A stretch of 64,000 bases of DNA, from the NCBI GenBank assembly GCA_031772625.1, contig CM062804.1, forward strand, positions 1,018,138,514 through 1,018,202,513. Reading direction: 5' to 3'. Within the stretch, counting starts at the first letter, position 1; each line of letters opens with the position of its first letter. Below the pieces are notes generated by a model that had not been told where the DNA came from, made no database searches, and worked only from the letters and a program-made list of their open reading frames with translations. A program made the position numbers and the translations under genes. This document shows, piece by piece, positions 10,117-23,257 of the stretch. Source of the stretch: Pinus tabuliformis (Eukaryota; Streptophyta; Pinopsida; Pinales; Pinaceae).

Positions 10117-12894
10117 GCGGTGAAATTTTAGGCAAAAAATTCAACGGTAAAACATAAATTAAAAATTCTAAAACTAGTCACAATGGATTGCAAGATAACT
10201 ATAAGAGTTACCTGGGGATTTTGGAAGAATCTGAATGGTTGAATTTGGCATATGGAAAACTTGCTTCTTTTGCTCCACTTCTCTACTCTCAAACTCAAAT
10301 GGTGAAAATGGTGAGTCCAAAAACTCTTTTATAGGTTTTGAAAATGCAAAATTTTATTTTGTTTGGCATCATGTAACTTTAACTTGGGAGCTTGGAATGT
10401 CGAGAATGGTTTGATTTTCAGGAAATTTTGGACGTTTTTCGACAGTTTCGAGACGGTTCCATGACTGTTGACCTGTCATGGTAGGTATCATTTTCTCACT
10501 GGCATATAGGTTAGGGAAGCCATTTTTCCATTGCATTATGCATACTAGCCTCCATTTGTCGATACATCTGCCATAGGGTCGATCCCATCGTGTTATGGTT
10601 CGTAAGCCATCTTCACTCACCGATTTCTGAAATCATGACACGATGGTAGAAGCCATCCTTTACATGGGCATCGTAGTTAGCACCTCACTAAAATTTGTTG
10701 CCCATGCTACTCTGATTTGAGTAGGCTCGGGAGTCCTCTTTAGTCCCGCCATGACTTATGCGATGAAGCCTCATTCCTCTTTGCTTCTTCGTTTCATTCT
10801 GGCCTTATACCCTAGAGGCTCCTTTGTGTTGAGTTGTACCACTGCATTGCATTTTGACCATTTGCACCTTTTGGCCTTGAGCCGGCTTCACTTGGACTCG
10901 TGTTTAAGCCAACTTTTGACCATGCCGACTGCAAAATCAAACTTGCATACCTTTAACTTCTGCAACTTGACGCACCTTGACCCATGGAAGGAACACACCT
11001 TTGAGTGTCACTGACCAGTTTTCACCTCCCTTCATTGAGCATAGGAACGTTCCAATCCCAGGAACTAGATCATCTGTTTCACCGACACTCGTTCCTTCCA
11101 CTATACCATAGCATTCTTTTATTCTTTTTCCAGCTTAAAAGAAAAAGACAAAAAAATTATATATTCCAAAAAGAGTGGGAACAGGACAATATTTCCATTT
11201 ATTGTTGGCAGCTAGATTCAGTCATGTCACCCTTGAACAAAGCACTCAAAACAAAGTCTCCTCCGTTTGGGCGGGATTTACTTTGACTTAGGTACGCCTT
11301 AACCTTGTTATTGAGTCAGTTCTCCCCTGATTGGTTATCTCTTCCAATCATATGGAGGGTTCGTTCGTGCCTCCTGCATGATGAACTTATACAAAGTCAT
11401 CATATGCTACCACATAGTCACATTGAGTCATGCTTTTGTTCAAGGGAAGTTAGCCTGAGTCGGCCTCTCTGCAGTGTCTCTTGACTCATTTTTCAGTCGG
11501 CCATCCCTGGTTGTCAGTATCATGTCTATCATCACATCAGTTATATTGGTCCTTTACTCGTGCCGGTTTGAGAAGGTCTCCATTGACTTCTTGCTAGCAG
11601 GTCTTGTCCTTATCGACGACGACGTCTTGCTCTAAGGACAGGCCTAGAGCTGCACCCTGTCCCTATTTTCATTATTGATAGGTCACCTTGTGCTCAACAT
11701 CGATCAGTATCATGGGTCTTTGACTGAGTGGTTTCCCTTGTGTTTGACATCAGATTATATTATCACACATTGGGATTCGTGCAGTACCTTGGTTTCCATT
11801 TGACCCTATTGGTGGATACCTCACCTCTGTGTTAGCTTCCATTATTGGTTGGTTCAGAGGGTTTCTGTCGTGCGCTAGCCACATCTTGTGTACGCCGGAA
11901 ACATACTGCGGTCAGGTTACTACATCTTTTTCATCCGATTCCTTCCACATTATTGGCCTACGGGTTACACTCGAGCTAGATTGATGAAGGATACCTTAAT
12001 GACTTCCTTCTAGCAGATCTTTCCCTATCAACTCTGACTCATTGCTCTGGGGCAAAGATCTAGAGTCCATTTGGCAGTACCTTGGGGTTTGCAGTTATTA
12101 GTGTCAGATCCTTCGCTATCAATAGTGGGAAATCATCATTGTCTCCTGATCGATAGATTCTTACTGGTGTTCGACTTCAGTTCATCTATTCACACTTGTT
12201 AGATTGTATTGGGTACCTTGACGCTCATTATCATTATCGGTGAGTAGTCTCGTGTTTGTTAACGATATACATCAATGACCGGTAATCAAACGATTTCTCA
12301 CATGGTCGACTTCAGATCATTTATTCCCATGGTGTAGAAATGTACCACGACGGTCAGTGAAGACCTTAGGTTGTATCAGCATTCATTGGTTCACTTGACA
12401 GTTGCTCCTGTTGCTGCTAGTTGATACCATTCCACCTTATATGTTGCAGTCAGTCATGGCAACATTCTATATGCTAGCACCTGAGTTTGCAGTGTAGTAC
12501 CATCCTATTCCATCATGTTCAGTTGGTACCTTTTTTGATCAGTCTTTGATATCAGTGATCCGGTTCATCCTTCAGCATCATTGACATTCTCATATGTGAT
12601 ATTCAGACATGTACTTGTTTGATCATGATCAGATGATCCATTATGTTTTTCTAGTTATTTATAGTTGTATACTTAGTGGATCCACTTGTACTTGATATGC
12701 AGACATGCTTTACTTTTTCTGAGCATGGGTATGCCCGCCTCAGACAATGTTTTTTTCTGATCTCCTTTTGTGGCTTGGTAGGCTAAACTCTGGTGAAGTC
12801 CTTCTCAGCTTTTGATAGAATTCCTTTCCATGTACTTTCCTAATGCATTTCGGCCATCACATACCCCTTTTGACCTCATATATTAGGGGGCATC
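10117..12894 (+). other. 3' non-coding region of copy A
   Basis: About 2.8 kb with no supported gene, homologous to the reverse complement of 18,941-21,720 in copy B. A short sense ORF (10,751-11,014) has a counterpart in copy B (20,751-21,086), but no domain is recognisable. The last bases before the LTR, ttagggggcatc, could be the polypurine tract. Confidence 0.65.
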
Positions 12895-12988
12895 GGTTAT
12901 AGCTCCAAATCCCACTCTTAGGATTTGTGATGCCGCACTCATGGCCCAGGGCAACCCCAGGGCAACCCTAGGGCAACCTATCCAACAC
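12895..12988 (+). mobile_element. Start of the 3' LTR of copy A (about 94 bp, truncated or diverged)
   Basis: ggttatagctccaaat matches the TGTTATAGCTCC start of copy B's LTR (read on the minus strand at 18,940). Similarity runs to about 12,985, including a threefold gggcaacc motif that copy B has once, then stops. The rest of the LTR is missing or unrecognisable, so the element has no definable 3' TSD. Confidence 0.6.
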
Positions 12989-15674
12989 AACCACTCGCAT
13001 GCTGCCAGCATTAGGGGATGCCATACTTACCAGTCAAATGTAGATTCAACCAAATTCTTCACCTAAATTGAAGTCCATGACAGATATTTATGAACTGCAA
13101 CAATGTATGGGAGGGAGGTCCTCTTCACAAAATTAGTCAAGTTGTTACAACAAATTCTAAAATTACCTGTTGTTTTATTTTAAGCATTGTTTGTTAAAAC
13201 CACTCCATGCTTTTACTCTATTTTTCTATATTTGTATTTCATTTTGAAACTATAAATCCCCTTCATTTGTTATGAGAAGGAGTTCTGAATTTTGGAAAGA
13301 AAGCTTTTTTTTTGCACTATTGTGACTTAAGTTATCTTAATAGAAAGCTGAACTACTACTATTTTATCATTAACAGAGTTACGATATATCAAGTACTATT
13401 ATCTATCTATTATTACTTTTCTTAAGAGTTAAACGGTTATTTTATTACATTTATCATATATGTGTTGCAAGAAATCGTACATTTTTCACTACTAATATGT
13501 GTGATTGAAATCATATATTATATGCATAAACAACGAAATCTTATATGTGTAACAAATTCATCAACTAATTTAATTAACTATTTAATTAAATTAGTTATCA
13601 TTATCTGCTTTAACCTTATAATAGCTTAAATATCTATATTGTTAGGTTGCTTATGGGATCCTTTTAAATCACATATATAGACAAGCTTTCTCGTGATAAG
13701 TATTCAGTTTAAATATTCTTTTTAGTTTTAATTACATCCTAGCCTTACACCTATATACTCCATCCATTTTCATAATTTATATCAAGGGAAACTGGTCCCA
13801 TAATTTCCAATCGAAGCCACCATTCCAAATGGAAAATGATTTTCTCTAAGGTCCCAACTATGTGGTTTTCCTTGATGTTGAGGCAGACATTTCGATCCCT
13901 CAACATATCCATGAACAAAAGGTGCCAAAGACTAGAGACTAGTGGGAGAGAGTTTCTAAGGAACCCATTGACATACTAGACATCCAAGTTAGATCCCACA
14001 TCTAGGATAAGGTGAAAGTGGCTCGAGGGAATTGCTCCATGACATTACTATAGTAGTTGAGTGATATGGTATCATCATTAGATGGGTCATGCATTAACAT
14101 GACATAGGGGTGAATTGTAGAAGACACCTTGCATAGGTAGGAATATGTGAGTACCCAAGTGAAAATATTATATGGTATAAATACCATTAAGAAAAAGTGG
14201 GAAATTTATTACACACATAAGATAACAACAATAGAATCCTTCTTTCAAATGCATAAAATGGTGTAATTTTTTGTAACTCATACATGATTTTTTGTGGCAC
14301 ATTAATGTTCATAATTGAGAAATAATCCAATATTAGAGGAGAGGAATGTCATGTGTAACTCTCCCCATCCCTGACCCCGAGCATTTATCTTACATGTGTT
14401 TGGGTTGTTTTTAAAAAATATATCTAGTGCATGATGATTTTTTTTTTTTTTTTTTTTTATGGTGTGAATGGAAATGCAATGTGAAAATATAACCATCTAG
14501 TCAAATAATTTCTCTTCCTAGTATAATGGGGGGCTTCTTAGTGTGCCCAAGTGTGGTTCTAAATATCTTAATCAAATTAAATAATATTGAGGACATGTGG
14601 CACATAGTGAGATGAGAATCATCTTGCATGATGATCCAGTATTCCTCTAATACCAATGTTATCCAAGATATTTTCTTCAGGTTCACATAATTGCATGAAA
14701 GAGAATGAAAAAACCATGTGTGAAAATACTTAAAATAAGAAGAAACATAAAGGACACCATAAAGACAATGCACACAACATTTTGATAGTAAAGTTCATCC
14801 AATGTGGACTACGTCTCTAGGCCCTTCTTCAATAATGGGGAGGTGACTTCATTCATATTATCAAAATAAATCCAGGTATATGGAAAAACACATCCTTATA
14901 CCTCCAATCCTGGGAGTGACTTGAAATATGACTACTCAAAATACAATAATCATAGCACCAACAAGTACGCATTGTCCTCCTGATACTTTTGAATGTAAAC
15001 ATGACCCACTTTTGAAAGGTGCATTATTGTCTCGTACTTTATGCCAAAAAATTAATGAAAAAGGTGGGTCTTTGCCATGTCCCCTGAAATATACTTCTCA
15101 TATGAAAAAACTGACTACACCATTATGATCCATGTGAAATTTCAGTTAAAATGACTATAAACTAGACCCCATTTTGACACTACCAAATTTTGGCCCCTCA
15201 GGGAATCTTTCAGATTCTTCATAACATTAAAAAATAGCATTGCAAGAATATTCCTACAAGAATCTATCTTGAGAAGCATGCCCATGGGTTTTGACTTGTC
15301 TCAAGGTCCAAACCCTATCATGGTTACTAAAGCTTGTGGTTCCATCGACTCTCAGCCCTCCCACTCACGGCTCTTGCCGTCAGCTGAATGAATGTTGAAG
15401 GCTTAAGTATTGTTCTATTGATGGGTATTCTAAAGCTTGCCTATGTGGTCCAATAGAAATCGGCCCTGTTATTATGTGGATGGCTCAGGGTTGAATCCCC
15501 ATGAATCCTATTTTGGGAGAAGCGTTAAACAATGTGTTTTATATTTAAACCACAAACACAACTCATCAGATGATTATAATGTGATTGTTAAATATGATGC
15601 CAATCATTTGCTTCAAATAAACCCATCATTATGTTTTAAAACTATCAGAAACTGTCAGATAAATATTTAACATT

Positions 15675-15744
<70 letters not shown>

Positions 15745-15924
15745 CCCATGTCCATCGAGTTTGATTCTCTAACTTTGGGAACTTTTCCATAGGCTGGAAC
15801 CTTGCATAAACTACCTCCAGTTGGTGTTTATAATGGTTTTTCAAACCGCTCCGTTAATAACCACTAAACCGTCGGATATAAATGTGAATGCTCATTGGTT
15901 ATACCACTGCCACCAAATCTTAAC
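12989..15924. other. Unassigned sequence between copy A and the next LTR element
   Basis: Moderately AT-rich, with only short, unrelated ORFs (60-90 codons) and no domain I recognise. It contains a poly-T run near 14,437-14,458 and an AT microsatellite. No repeat partner is visible elsewhere in the window. It is probably old transposon debris or unannotated intergenic DNA. Confidence 0.5.
15676..15743. repeat. (AT)n microsatellite
   Basis: About 34 uninterrupted AT dinucleotides. The Tyr/Ile repeat ORF on the minus strand over this stretch is an artefact of the repeat. Confidence 0.97.
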
Positions 15925-16304
15925 TATTAGCCTCACTCTCACATAAGACAATAAAAAAATTCCAAAATAATTAAAATTATAAAACTTGGATTAATTCCTA
16001 CTTTTCTATTCTAAAATGAGCCAGTTCCTCAAACTTGGGAGTTTGTTTAGGTCTATTTGGTTGAGAGATTCTCTCCAACTAGTTAGGCTCCTAGATTAGT
16101 GTGTGGTTGAGATATTTACTCAACCAAAGTGATTGTGTGTTCAAGATAGACACACTATCTTGAGACATATTCTTGATGTATTTATATATTGTATGATTAT
16201 CATTATTTTGTGAGATACAATACATTAAGGCTTGAGAATCCTTTTTTGCCATGTTTTATCTCCCTGATTTTATTTTGTTTTGTTTTTTATTTTATTATCA
16301 TTTA
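15925..16304 (+). repeat. 5' LTR of the outer copia-like element
   Basis: Begins TATTAGCC (the other LTR has TGTTAGC, so the first dinucleotide has decayed). It shares with 39,387-39,761 blocks such as aaaacttggattaattcct and gagattctctccaactag. A 3-bp spacer or less separates it from the primer-binding site. Confidence 0.9.
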
Positions 16305-16306
16305 TT

Positions 16307-16319
16307 TAGTATCAGAGCC
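16307..16319 (+). promoter_or_regulatory. Primer-binding site, initiator-Met tRNA type
   Basis: tagtatcagagcc, one base from the usual tggtatcagagcc complementary to the 3' end of initiator tRNA-Met, placed just inside the LTR. Confidence 0.8.
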
Positions 16320-17943
16320 AATGTTAATGTTTCTGTAATTATCGTGAATCATTTGATGTAAGTAAAAATCCCGTTGTGGTGTAGATTGGTCGATCGATGT
16401 GACAGTTGAGGTGTTTGGTTTGTTGGACGTGTGTTGAGGCTAAGAAGTGTGAGTGGAGTTTAAAACTCCTGCCTAGTAAAATTTGCCTTAGAAATGCCTA
16501 TATTTAGGTATTTCTAAAGGATGCAGTGCCATATTGCATGCTTCCTTCAATCTAGTTTCTAGAAAATGTTGAGGAAATGGCCAATAAATGATTCTATCTT
16601 GTTGATGAATTGTTGCAACATATACACAAATAATGAAACGCTCACATTTTGATCTCTTTATAGAAATCATGTCCTCAATTAAACCTTTGTCTATTTCATG
16701 TTCGTTTCTGTCTAGAGCCTTCGGTTTGACATCATTCTGCTACAAAACAATGATCACAGCCTGGGCATTCACCATGACACAAAAATGGAAGGGATTTGAA
16801 CCTCAACCAATTACTTCAAATCCTCCATCAGTACATGTCATTGTGGGGCTGAGAAATTGAAATGGTCGATGATCGCATGAGAAATTATGAAGGGTAAGAA
16901 TATTTGGTGAGATAGGTCGTAGGATCGAAACTCGCTGGATTTCAAGCTGGAGCTCTTTATGTGAGTTGTCATATGAAATGTATTGAACAATTTCGAATTA
17001 AATGTCTCAACCTTCAAAATTGGGAAAATGTTTTAGGCTAAGCCTGGTCTGTAGAAGGCATAACTATTACACTGCCTATAGCATCCAATTCAAAGGATTT
17101 GGCATAACTTCATTGAGTCGATTTTACACCAATAAATCTTGAATCCAACAATTGATACAATCCTTGAGTCTACTCATCAATATGTGAACGAAGGACAATA
17201 ATACATGGATGTGAATGGTACCATCCAATAACTCTTGTTGTTATTCCAAATTCTGTTGAGATTCTCTCAGCTAGAGTAGACGCCACTACCAATTGCTCGG
17301 GATTGGTCTCGATGTGTTCTTTCCAGTGATCACATCAGGGCTAAGGAGTAACACCCTAAACAAGTACAATTGAACTCCCATTTCTTAAATACTTGAAATC
17401 TCCAAGTAAAAGAATAATTATTTCTTCAGTTTCAGTGGAAAGAGTGTGGGTAAGGCATGTGAGTTAGACTTCCTCTGACATTTTCATCCTTGCAAGAGAC
17501 ATCTCACTCTTTAACTTGTTTTTCTGCTTCTGATTTCTAATCTCGACACCTTCCTCTATTTTTTTGTCCTTGCACTGATCTATAACTTTTCATAATTGTT
17601 TCTTATAATTGCTACGCATGGGTAGAAATTGGGTAGGGTGAACTTGTGTCCATTTTTCAGACCAATTTGGCCATTGGAATACCTTAACTACTAGCAGAGC
17701 CTTACATTGATAATGAATGGTTGTATCAATGTTGAGAATACACATTGAAATTTCAAGATAGTTTTTGAACAAAGATAATTCTAGAATTTTCGCTACCTTA
17801 TCTTCGAATTGAAATCGCAGCTTACCGAGATGCTTGAATATATACTCTATTTATGTTGCTTTAGAGTTCATGTTTACTATCACGCTTGTTGGGAGAAGAC
17901 ATGGATTTGGTTTTTAAGGTAAAATATAACACTTCTCTTAGGA
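16320..17943. other. 5' internal part of the outer element; possible captured gene debris on the minus strand
   Basis: No gag or pol motif is visible. On the minus strand there are broken open stretches (16,488-16,670 and about 17,350-17,772), the latter with a Lys/Glu-rich run near 17,490-17,590 (IEEGVEIRNQKQKN). They look more like a decayed exon than random sequence, but I recognise no family. They could also be chance ORFs in an untranslated leader. Confidence 0.3.
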
Positions 17944-17948
17944 GATTT

Positions 17949-18940
17949 GTTGAGAGAATAAGTCCCCTAGGGCTTTGGGTCAGAACCCTAGAAAAGCAGG
18001 AGTAATCTACAGCAAGAAACAAGCATAACACTCAGGCAAAATGCTTAAACAAACTAACTATGTGAGGATGAACATACCCGTATGTCCTTCGTTTGGGTAG
18101 TTCTAGCCAGGGTTCAAACCCTCTGCAAATCTTGATGATCTTCAAACCTGCAAATCAACCTATTCGAATACACATAGCAGCATACAGATAAAGCATTATA
18201 GTGAAATCAAATTTATATCATATAAGTAGATGGTTAGTTATACATTAAAATAGTCATTCATATATAAACCATAACAATAACATCAGATGCATAAAAAAAG
18301 TTGATATCAGGAACAAGATAGTGTTTCTTTTTATTGCATAAAATTATAATAAAAACATGGAAAGAGTTCACCTGAGTCTTCCTCTTCCGGCTCCAAGTGA
18401 AACCGTCCTCCAAGTCAGTACAGTCCCAGTCTTCAACAACCTCCTTCCATAACCAATACCATGATATCTCCAAGCATATGAGAGAACATCAAAACTCAAG
18501 GAAACGAGGGTTTCCTGAACTTGGAGAAGTGCTTGAAGCATAGGGATTCTTCAGACTTGATCAAGGGATAATCTCAGTATACTAATTCCATCCTTCTTCT
18601 CCTCCTTAAGGCCTTCCCATTGAAATATTTTTATACTTCTCCCAAATTAGTTTTTTAGTTGGGAAACAGTTGGGCCACGGGAACTAATAGGTAATCAATA
18701 GGTAAAACCCATGATCTGCGCCCATAGTTAAGGAAATTTATTTTTTTAAGTGTTTTAACACATATACACGGGTTGGGTATAGACTGACCCATGTGTACAT
18801 GCTTTTAACACAGGGCAAAGTAGCGTACAGGGAGTAAAACACTGTTTTTAAAATATTTGGACCAAGTCTGGAAGGAGGGGTTGCCCTAGGCCATAAACCA
18901 AGCATCACAAATGCCAAGGGTGATATTTGGAGCTATAACA
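17949..18940 (-). repeat. 3' LTR of copy B (992 bp)
   Basis: On the element strand it begins TGTTATAGCTCC at 18,940 and ends CTCAACA at 17,949. It is 12 bp shorter than the partner LTR, mostly from a short indel in the tgttgggaatagttggg stretch of the partner. A tataaaaata TATA-like box lies on the element strand near 18,632-18,641. The stretch 18,760-18,835 carries the acacgggtt/gacccatgtgt inverted motif seen elsewhere in this family. Confidence 0.93.
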
Positions 18941-21721
18941 GATGACCCCTAATATATGAGGTCAAAAGGGGTACATGATGGTCAAAATGTATTAATTATA
19001 TGGAAAGGAAACCTGTCAAAAACTAAGAAGGACTTCACCAGATTTCAGCTTGCCAAGCCAGCAAAAGAAGATCAGAAAGAAACAACTGTTTGAGGCGGGG
19101 ATACCTATGCTCAAAGAAAGTAAAGCATGTCTGCATATCAAGTACAAGCAGATCCACTATGTATACAAGTATAAGAACTGAAAGTACATAACGGATCATC
19201 TGATCATGATCGAACAAGTACATGTTTGAATATCACATATAAGAAGATGATCAATGAAGCTGAAAGATGAAGCTGATCATTGATGTCAAAAAATGATCCC
19301 AATAGTACCAAATGAACATGATGGAATAAGATGATACTACATCGCAACTCGGATGCCAGCATATAGGATGTCGCTGTGAAGGACTGCAACATATAATGTG
19401 GAATGGTGTCAACTAGCAGCAACAGGAGCAACTGACAAGTGAACCAAAGAATGTTGATGCAACCCGAGGTCTTCACCGACCGCCGTGGTACATTTATACA
19501 CAATGGGAATAAATGATCTAAATTTGACCATGTGAGAAATCGTTTGATTACTGGTCATTGATGTATACTGTTAACAAACGTGAGACTACTCACTGATAAT
19601 GAAAATGAGATTCAAAGTACCTAGTACAATCTAACAAGTGAGAATAGATGAGCTGAAGTCAAACACCTGGAAGAATCTATCAATCAGGAGACAATGATGG
19701 TTTCCCACTGTCAATAGCAAAGGATCTGCCACTGATGACTACAAACCCCAAGGTACTGCCAAATGGACTCTAGACCTTTGCTCCAGAGCAATGAGTCGTA
19801 GTCGATGGGGAAAGATCCGCTAGAAGGAAGGCACTAAGGCATCCTTCATCAATCTAGCGCGAGTGTAACCCGTAGGCCAATAATGTGGAAGGAATCAGAT
19901 GAAAAAAGATGTAGTAACCTGACCAAAGCACGTTTTCGGTGTACACAAGATTTAGCTAGTGCACGATAGAAACCCTTTGAACCAACCAATAATGAAAGCT
20001 GACACAGAGGCAAGGAATCCACCAATAGGGTCAAATGGAAACCAAGGCACTGCACGAATCCCAATGTGTGATAATGAAAGTTGATGTCGAACACAAGGGA
20101 AACCACTCAGTCAAAGACCCATGATACTGATCGATGCTGAGCACAAGGTGACCTATCAATAATGAAAATAGGGCCAAGGTGCGGCTCTAGGTCTCTCCTC
20201 AGAGAAATATGTCGTCATCGATAAGGACAAGACCCGCGACCAAGAAGTCAATGGGGACCTTCTCAAACTAGCATGAGTAATGGACCAATATAACTGATGT
20301 GATGATAGACAAGACACTGACAACCAGGGATGGCTGACTGAAAAATAGGTCAAGAGACACCGCAGAGAGGCTGACTCAGGCTTACTTCCCTTGAACAAAA
20401 GCACGACTCAATGATGACCATGTGGCAGCATATGATAACTCTGTATAAGTTCGTCATGCAGGAGGCACGGACGAACTCTGCATATGATTGGAAGAGATAA
20501 CCAATTGGAGGAGAATTGACTCAATAACAAGGTTACGGTGTACCTAAGTCAAACTAAATCCCGCAAAAATGGAGGAGATACTTTCTTTTGAGTGCTTTGT
20601 TCAAGGGTCACATGACTAACTCTAGCTGCCAACAATATATGAAAATGTTGTCCCGTTCCCTCTCTTTTTGGAATATATAATATTTTTGTGTTTTTCTTTA
20701 AGCTGGAAAAAGAATAAAAGAATTCTATCGTACAGTGGAAATAACGAGTGTTAGTGAAGTAGATGATCTAGTTCCTCGGATGGGAACATTCCTATGCTCA
20801 ATGCAGGGAGGTGAAGCTCGTCAAGGACACTCAAAGGGATGTCCCTTCCACGGGTCTGAGGGTGTGTCAAGTTGCAGAAGCTAAGGGATTGCAAGTTTGA
20901 TTTTGCAGAAGACATGGTCAACAAGTGGCTTAAACACGAGTCCAAGTGAAGCCGACTCAAGGCCAAAAGGTGCGAATGGTCTAAATGCAATGCAGTAGTA
21001 CAACTCAACACAAAGGAGCCTCTAGGGTATAAGGCCAAAACGAAGCGAAGAAACAAAAAGGAATGAGTCTTCAACACACAAGTCATGGCAGGACTAGAGA
21101 GGACTCCTGAGACTACTCAATGAAATAGCATGGGAAACCAATGTCAGTGAGGTGCTAACTACGATGCCTATGTAAAGGATGGCTCTACCATCACGTCATG
21201 ATTTAAAAATCAGCGAGTGAACATGGCTTACTAACCATAACATGATGGGATTGACCCTATGGCAAGTGTATCGACAAATGGAGGCTAGTATGCAAAATGC
21301 AACGGAAAAATGGTTTTCGTAACCTATATGCTAGTGAGTAAACGATACTTGCCATGACGGGTCAGCAGTCATGGAACCAATGTGAAACTTCTAAAAAAGC
21401 GTCCAAAATGTCCTGAAAAATAACCTATTCTCAACAATCCAAGCTCATAAGTTAAAAGATTCATGAGACGAAATAAAATCAAGTTTTGAAAAAATTTTAC
21501 ATTTTCAAAGCTTATAAAATGACTTTTTGACTCACCATTTGTACCATTTGTGTTGAGAGCAAAAGTTGTGGAGAAAAAGAGCAAACTTGACCCCCCAGAG
21601 AATTGGACCATTCAAATTGGATAAAAATCATCAGGTAATCCCCAATTCTAGCTTGCATTACTTTATGATTGTAAAAATTTTAATTGAGATTTCACTGTAG
21701 GAATTTATGTTAAAAATTTCA
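18941..21721 (-). other. 3' non-coding region of copy B
   Basis: About 2.8 kb collinear with 10,117-12,894 of copy A on the opposite strand. No supported gene. A short ORF at 20,751-21,086 (minus) resembles the one in copy A (shared RGSFVLSCTTALH), but it has no domain and differs in length. Confidence 0.65.
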
Positions 21722-21725
21722 ACGT

Positions 21726-21766
21726 GGCGTATACACGGGTTGGATATTATAAACCCGCGTATACGC
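21726..21766. promoter_or_regulatory. GTATAC hairpin upstream of copy B's antisense ORF
   Basis: Left arm ggcgtatacacgggtt at 21,726-21,741 and right arm aacccgcgtatacgc at 21,752-21,766 pair at 14 of 15 positions around a 10-base loop. It lies about 75-115 bp before the antisense reading frame and matches the hairpin of copy A, although both have drifted. Confidence 0.5.
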
Positions 21767-21837
21767 AGGCCCTAGATGCAACTGTGTATGAAAGGGACCC
21801 ACATATATGTGGTTTGAAATTTAAACACAAAAAATTA

Positions 21838-23111
21838 ATGGTTGGAAATCAATTTTCTTTCATGATGACAATCACTTGGAGAGAGAGGGAGCATACTACC
21901 ATTGATAATGAAGTTATGAATGATCAGTAGGCCTTAGATGCATTGAGGGGATGTGGTTTATTGAAATTTTTCAAAATGCCAAATATGAAGGCCACACCTG
22001 CTTGCTTTAAATGTTAATCCACCACTGGAGTATTGAAGATTATGCTTTTATGATTGATAAAATGCCTTTGAGGATAGAGGCAGAAGATATTTACTTTATC
22101 ACTAGTCTCTCCCGGAGAGGCGAAGTTGTACATTCGACTGGCTGAACATGAGGTAGTCTTTTAGTGGAAGACTACGTGCATATATACTGTCTAGGGCATC
22201 TTGAGAAAATTGGAAGCCAAATTCCAATAAAACATGTAGAGAGTTTGTCCCTGACAATCTTACTATTCACCATAGCCAGGATAAATGGATCAGCCTCATT
22301 GCACCAAGCATCACAACTATCCATGAGCTTGGCCATCGAGTGTCTCACTATAGTTTTTGATTGGTGTACACCTTTTCTTACCAACATGAAGAGCGAGTTG
22401 TCCTCCATTCAGAAAGGACAGACCAAGAATTTTGGATACGGGACCATTTTGTGTGCCTTCTTCTTCGAGAAGGTTCGAGGGCTACATCCCAGAGTATCAA
22501 TTTCTATCAGCAGCCCCTGAGATCCTCGGATGGGTAGGTGGGCCAACCTGATGAAATGCCTTGGAGGCAGAGACATGCTGAGGACTACTTTCGATGATGA
22601 GTTCTTCTCCTGGCGGGAACAACAAATCATCGTTGTGGATGACTATCCCTATGCCGCCATGGATTTCAGAGGAGATCCAGACTTGGTGTTGCCACCAAAT
22701 GCGCATGGGGAGAGATAGGTAACCATTTTTTTAAGTTTGATCAATTTTTAATATTTTTTATGTTCTTTAAATATGAAAATGAACTTAAAGATATTTTTGA
22801 TGGGATTAAAATACTGAAATAATGATCATGTTCCAGATGTTGGTCTGGTATGACCAAACGGATTTCTGCGACATAGGTGTCGCGAAAGAGGTGCCGAAGA
22901 GGTGGCTGCAGAGATAGAGAAGGTCCTGTATACAGTCCAACGAAACTTTGTGAGATTGACTCACCAAGTACCAATGGAGGCCATAGAAGATCTACTTGAG
23001 GATATGCAGCGCCGTGTGGTAGGAGTACCACACGACTGGGTTCACCTTTTCTGGCGTGTGGCCAAAGAAGTAGTCACCTACTTAGCCGCTCATCCTGAGT
23101 CAGGTCATTAG
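21838..23111 (+). pseudogene. Antisense ORF of copy B (Tat-type aORF; two exons inferred)
   Basis: Plus strand, opposite to copy B's gag. Part one, about 21,880-22,718: LDALRGCGLLKFF, DIYFITSLSRRGEVVH (near 22,093), VHIYCLGHLEKIGSQ, FTIARINGSASLHQAS, YGTILCAFFFEKVRG, MGRWANLMKCLGG, then DYPYAAMDFRGDPDLVLPP. A possible intron of about 110 bp follows (gtaaccat at 22,719 onward, T/A-rich). Part two, about 22,880-23,111, is open: ERGAEEVAAEIEKVL, VQRNFVRLTHQVPM, EDMQRRVVGVPHDWV, then PESGH and TAG. A few stops and a frame change near 22,010-22,160 break part one. Both parts and the final stop match copy A. Function unknown; resemblance to plant-mobile-domain proteins is only suggestive. Confidence 0.7.
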
Positions 23112-23257
23112 ATATACTGGACATGATTATGGGCATTTAGCCCTGATTTCGTATATTATTTTTGATACACTTTATGTACACATGGGTGATTTTATGATAT
23201 ATATATACAATTCCAAAATTTTTATGTTTGTTTTTATCTTGATGAATGAATGATATG

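Larger units (their letters stand above)
1..12988 (+). mobile_element. Ty3/gypsy LTR retrotransposon, Tat/Ogre-like lineage (copy A), 5' end outside the window
   Basis: A long element read on the + strand: leader, gag, protease, RT, RNase H, integrase, a second RNase H, an antisense ORF, a long 3' non-coding region and the start of a 3' LTR. It is homologous throughout to the opposite-strand copy at 17,949-36,926; base 1 aligns about 520 bp inside that copy's 5' LTR, so the 5' LTR of copy A must lie upstream of the window. The dual RNase H, the long non-coding regions and the antisense ORF are known traits of the Tat lineage. All sense coding sits in one frame with in-frame stops, so the copy is dead. 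Confidence 0.85.

Noticed and set aside
10751..11014. Sense ORF with a counterpart at 20,751-21,086
   Set aside because: Similar in both Tat-like copies, but both are copies of one DNA region; lengths differ and no domain is recognisable.
12989..15924. A host protein-coding gene
   Set aside because: Only scattered ORFs under 91 codons, with no exon-like series or domain.
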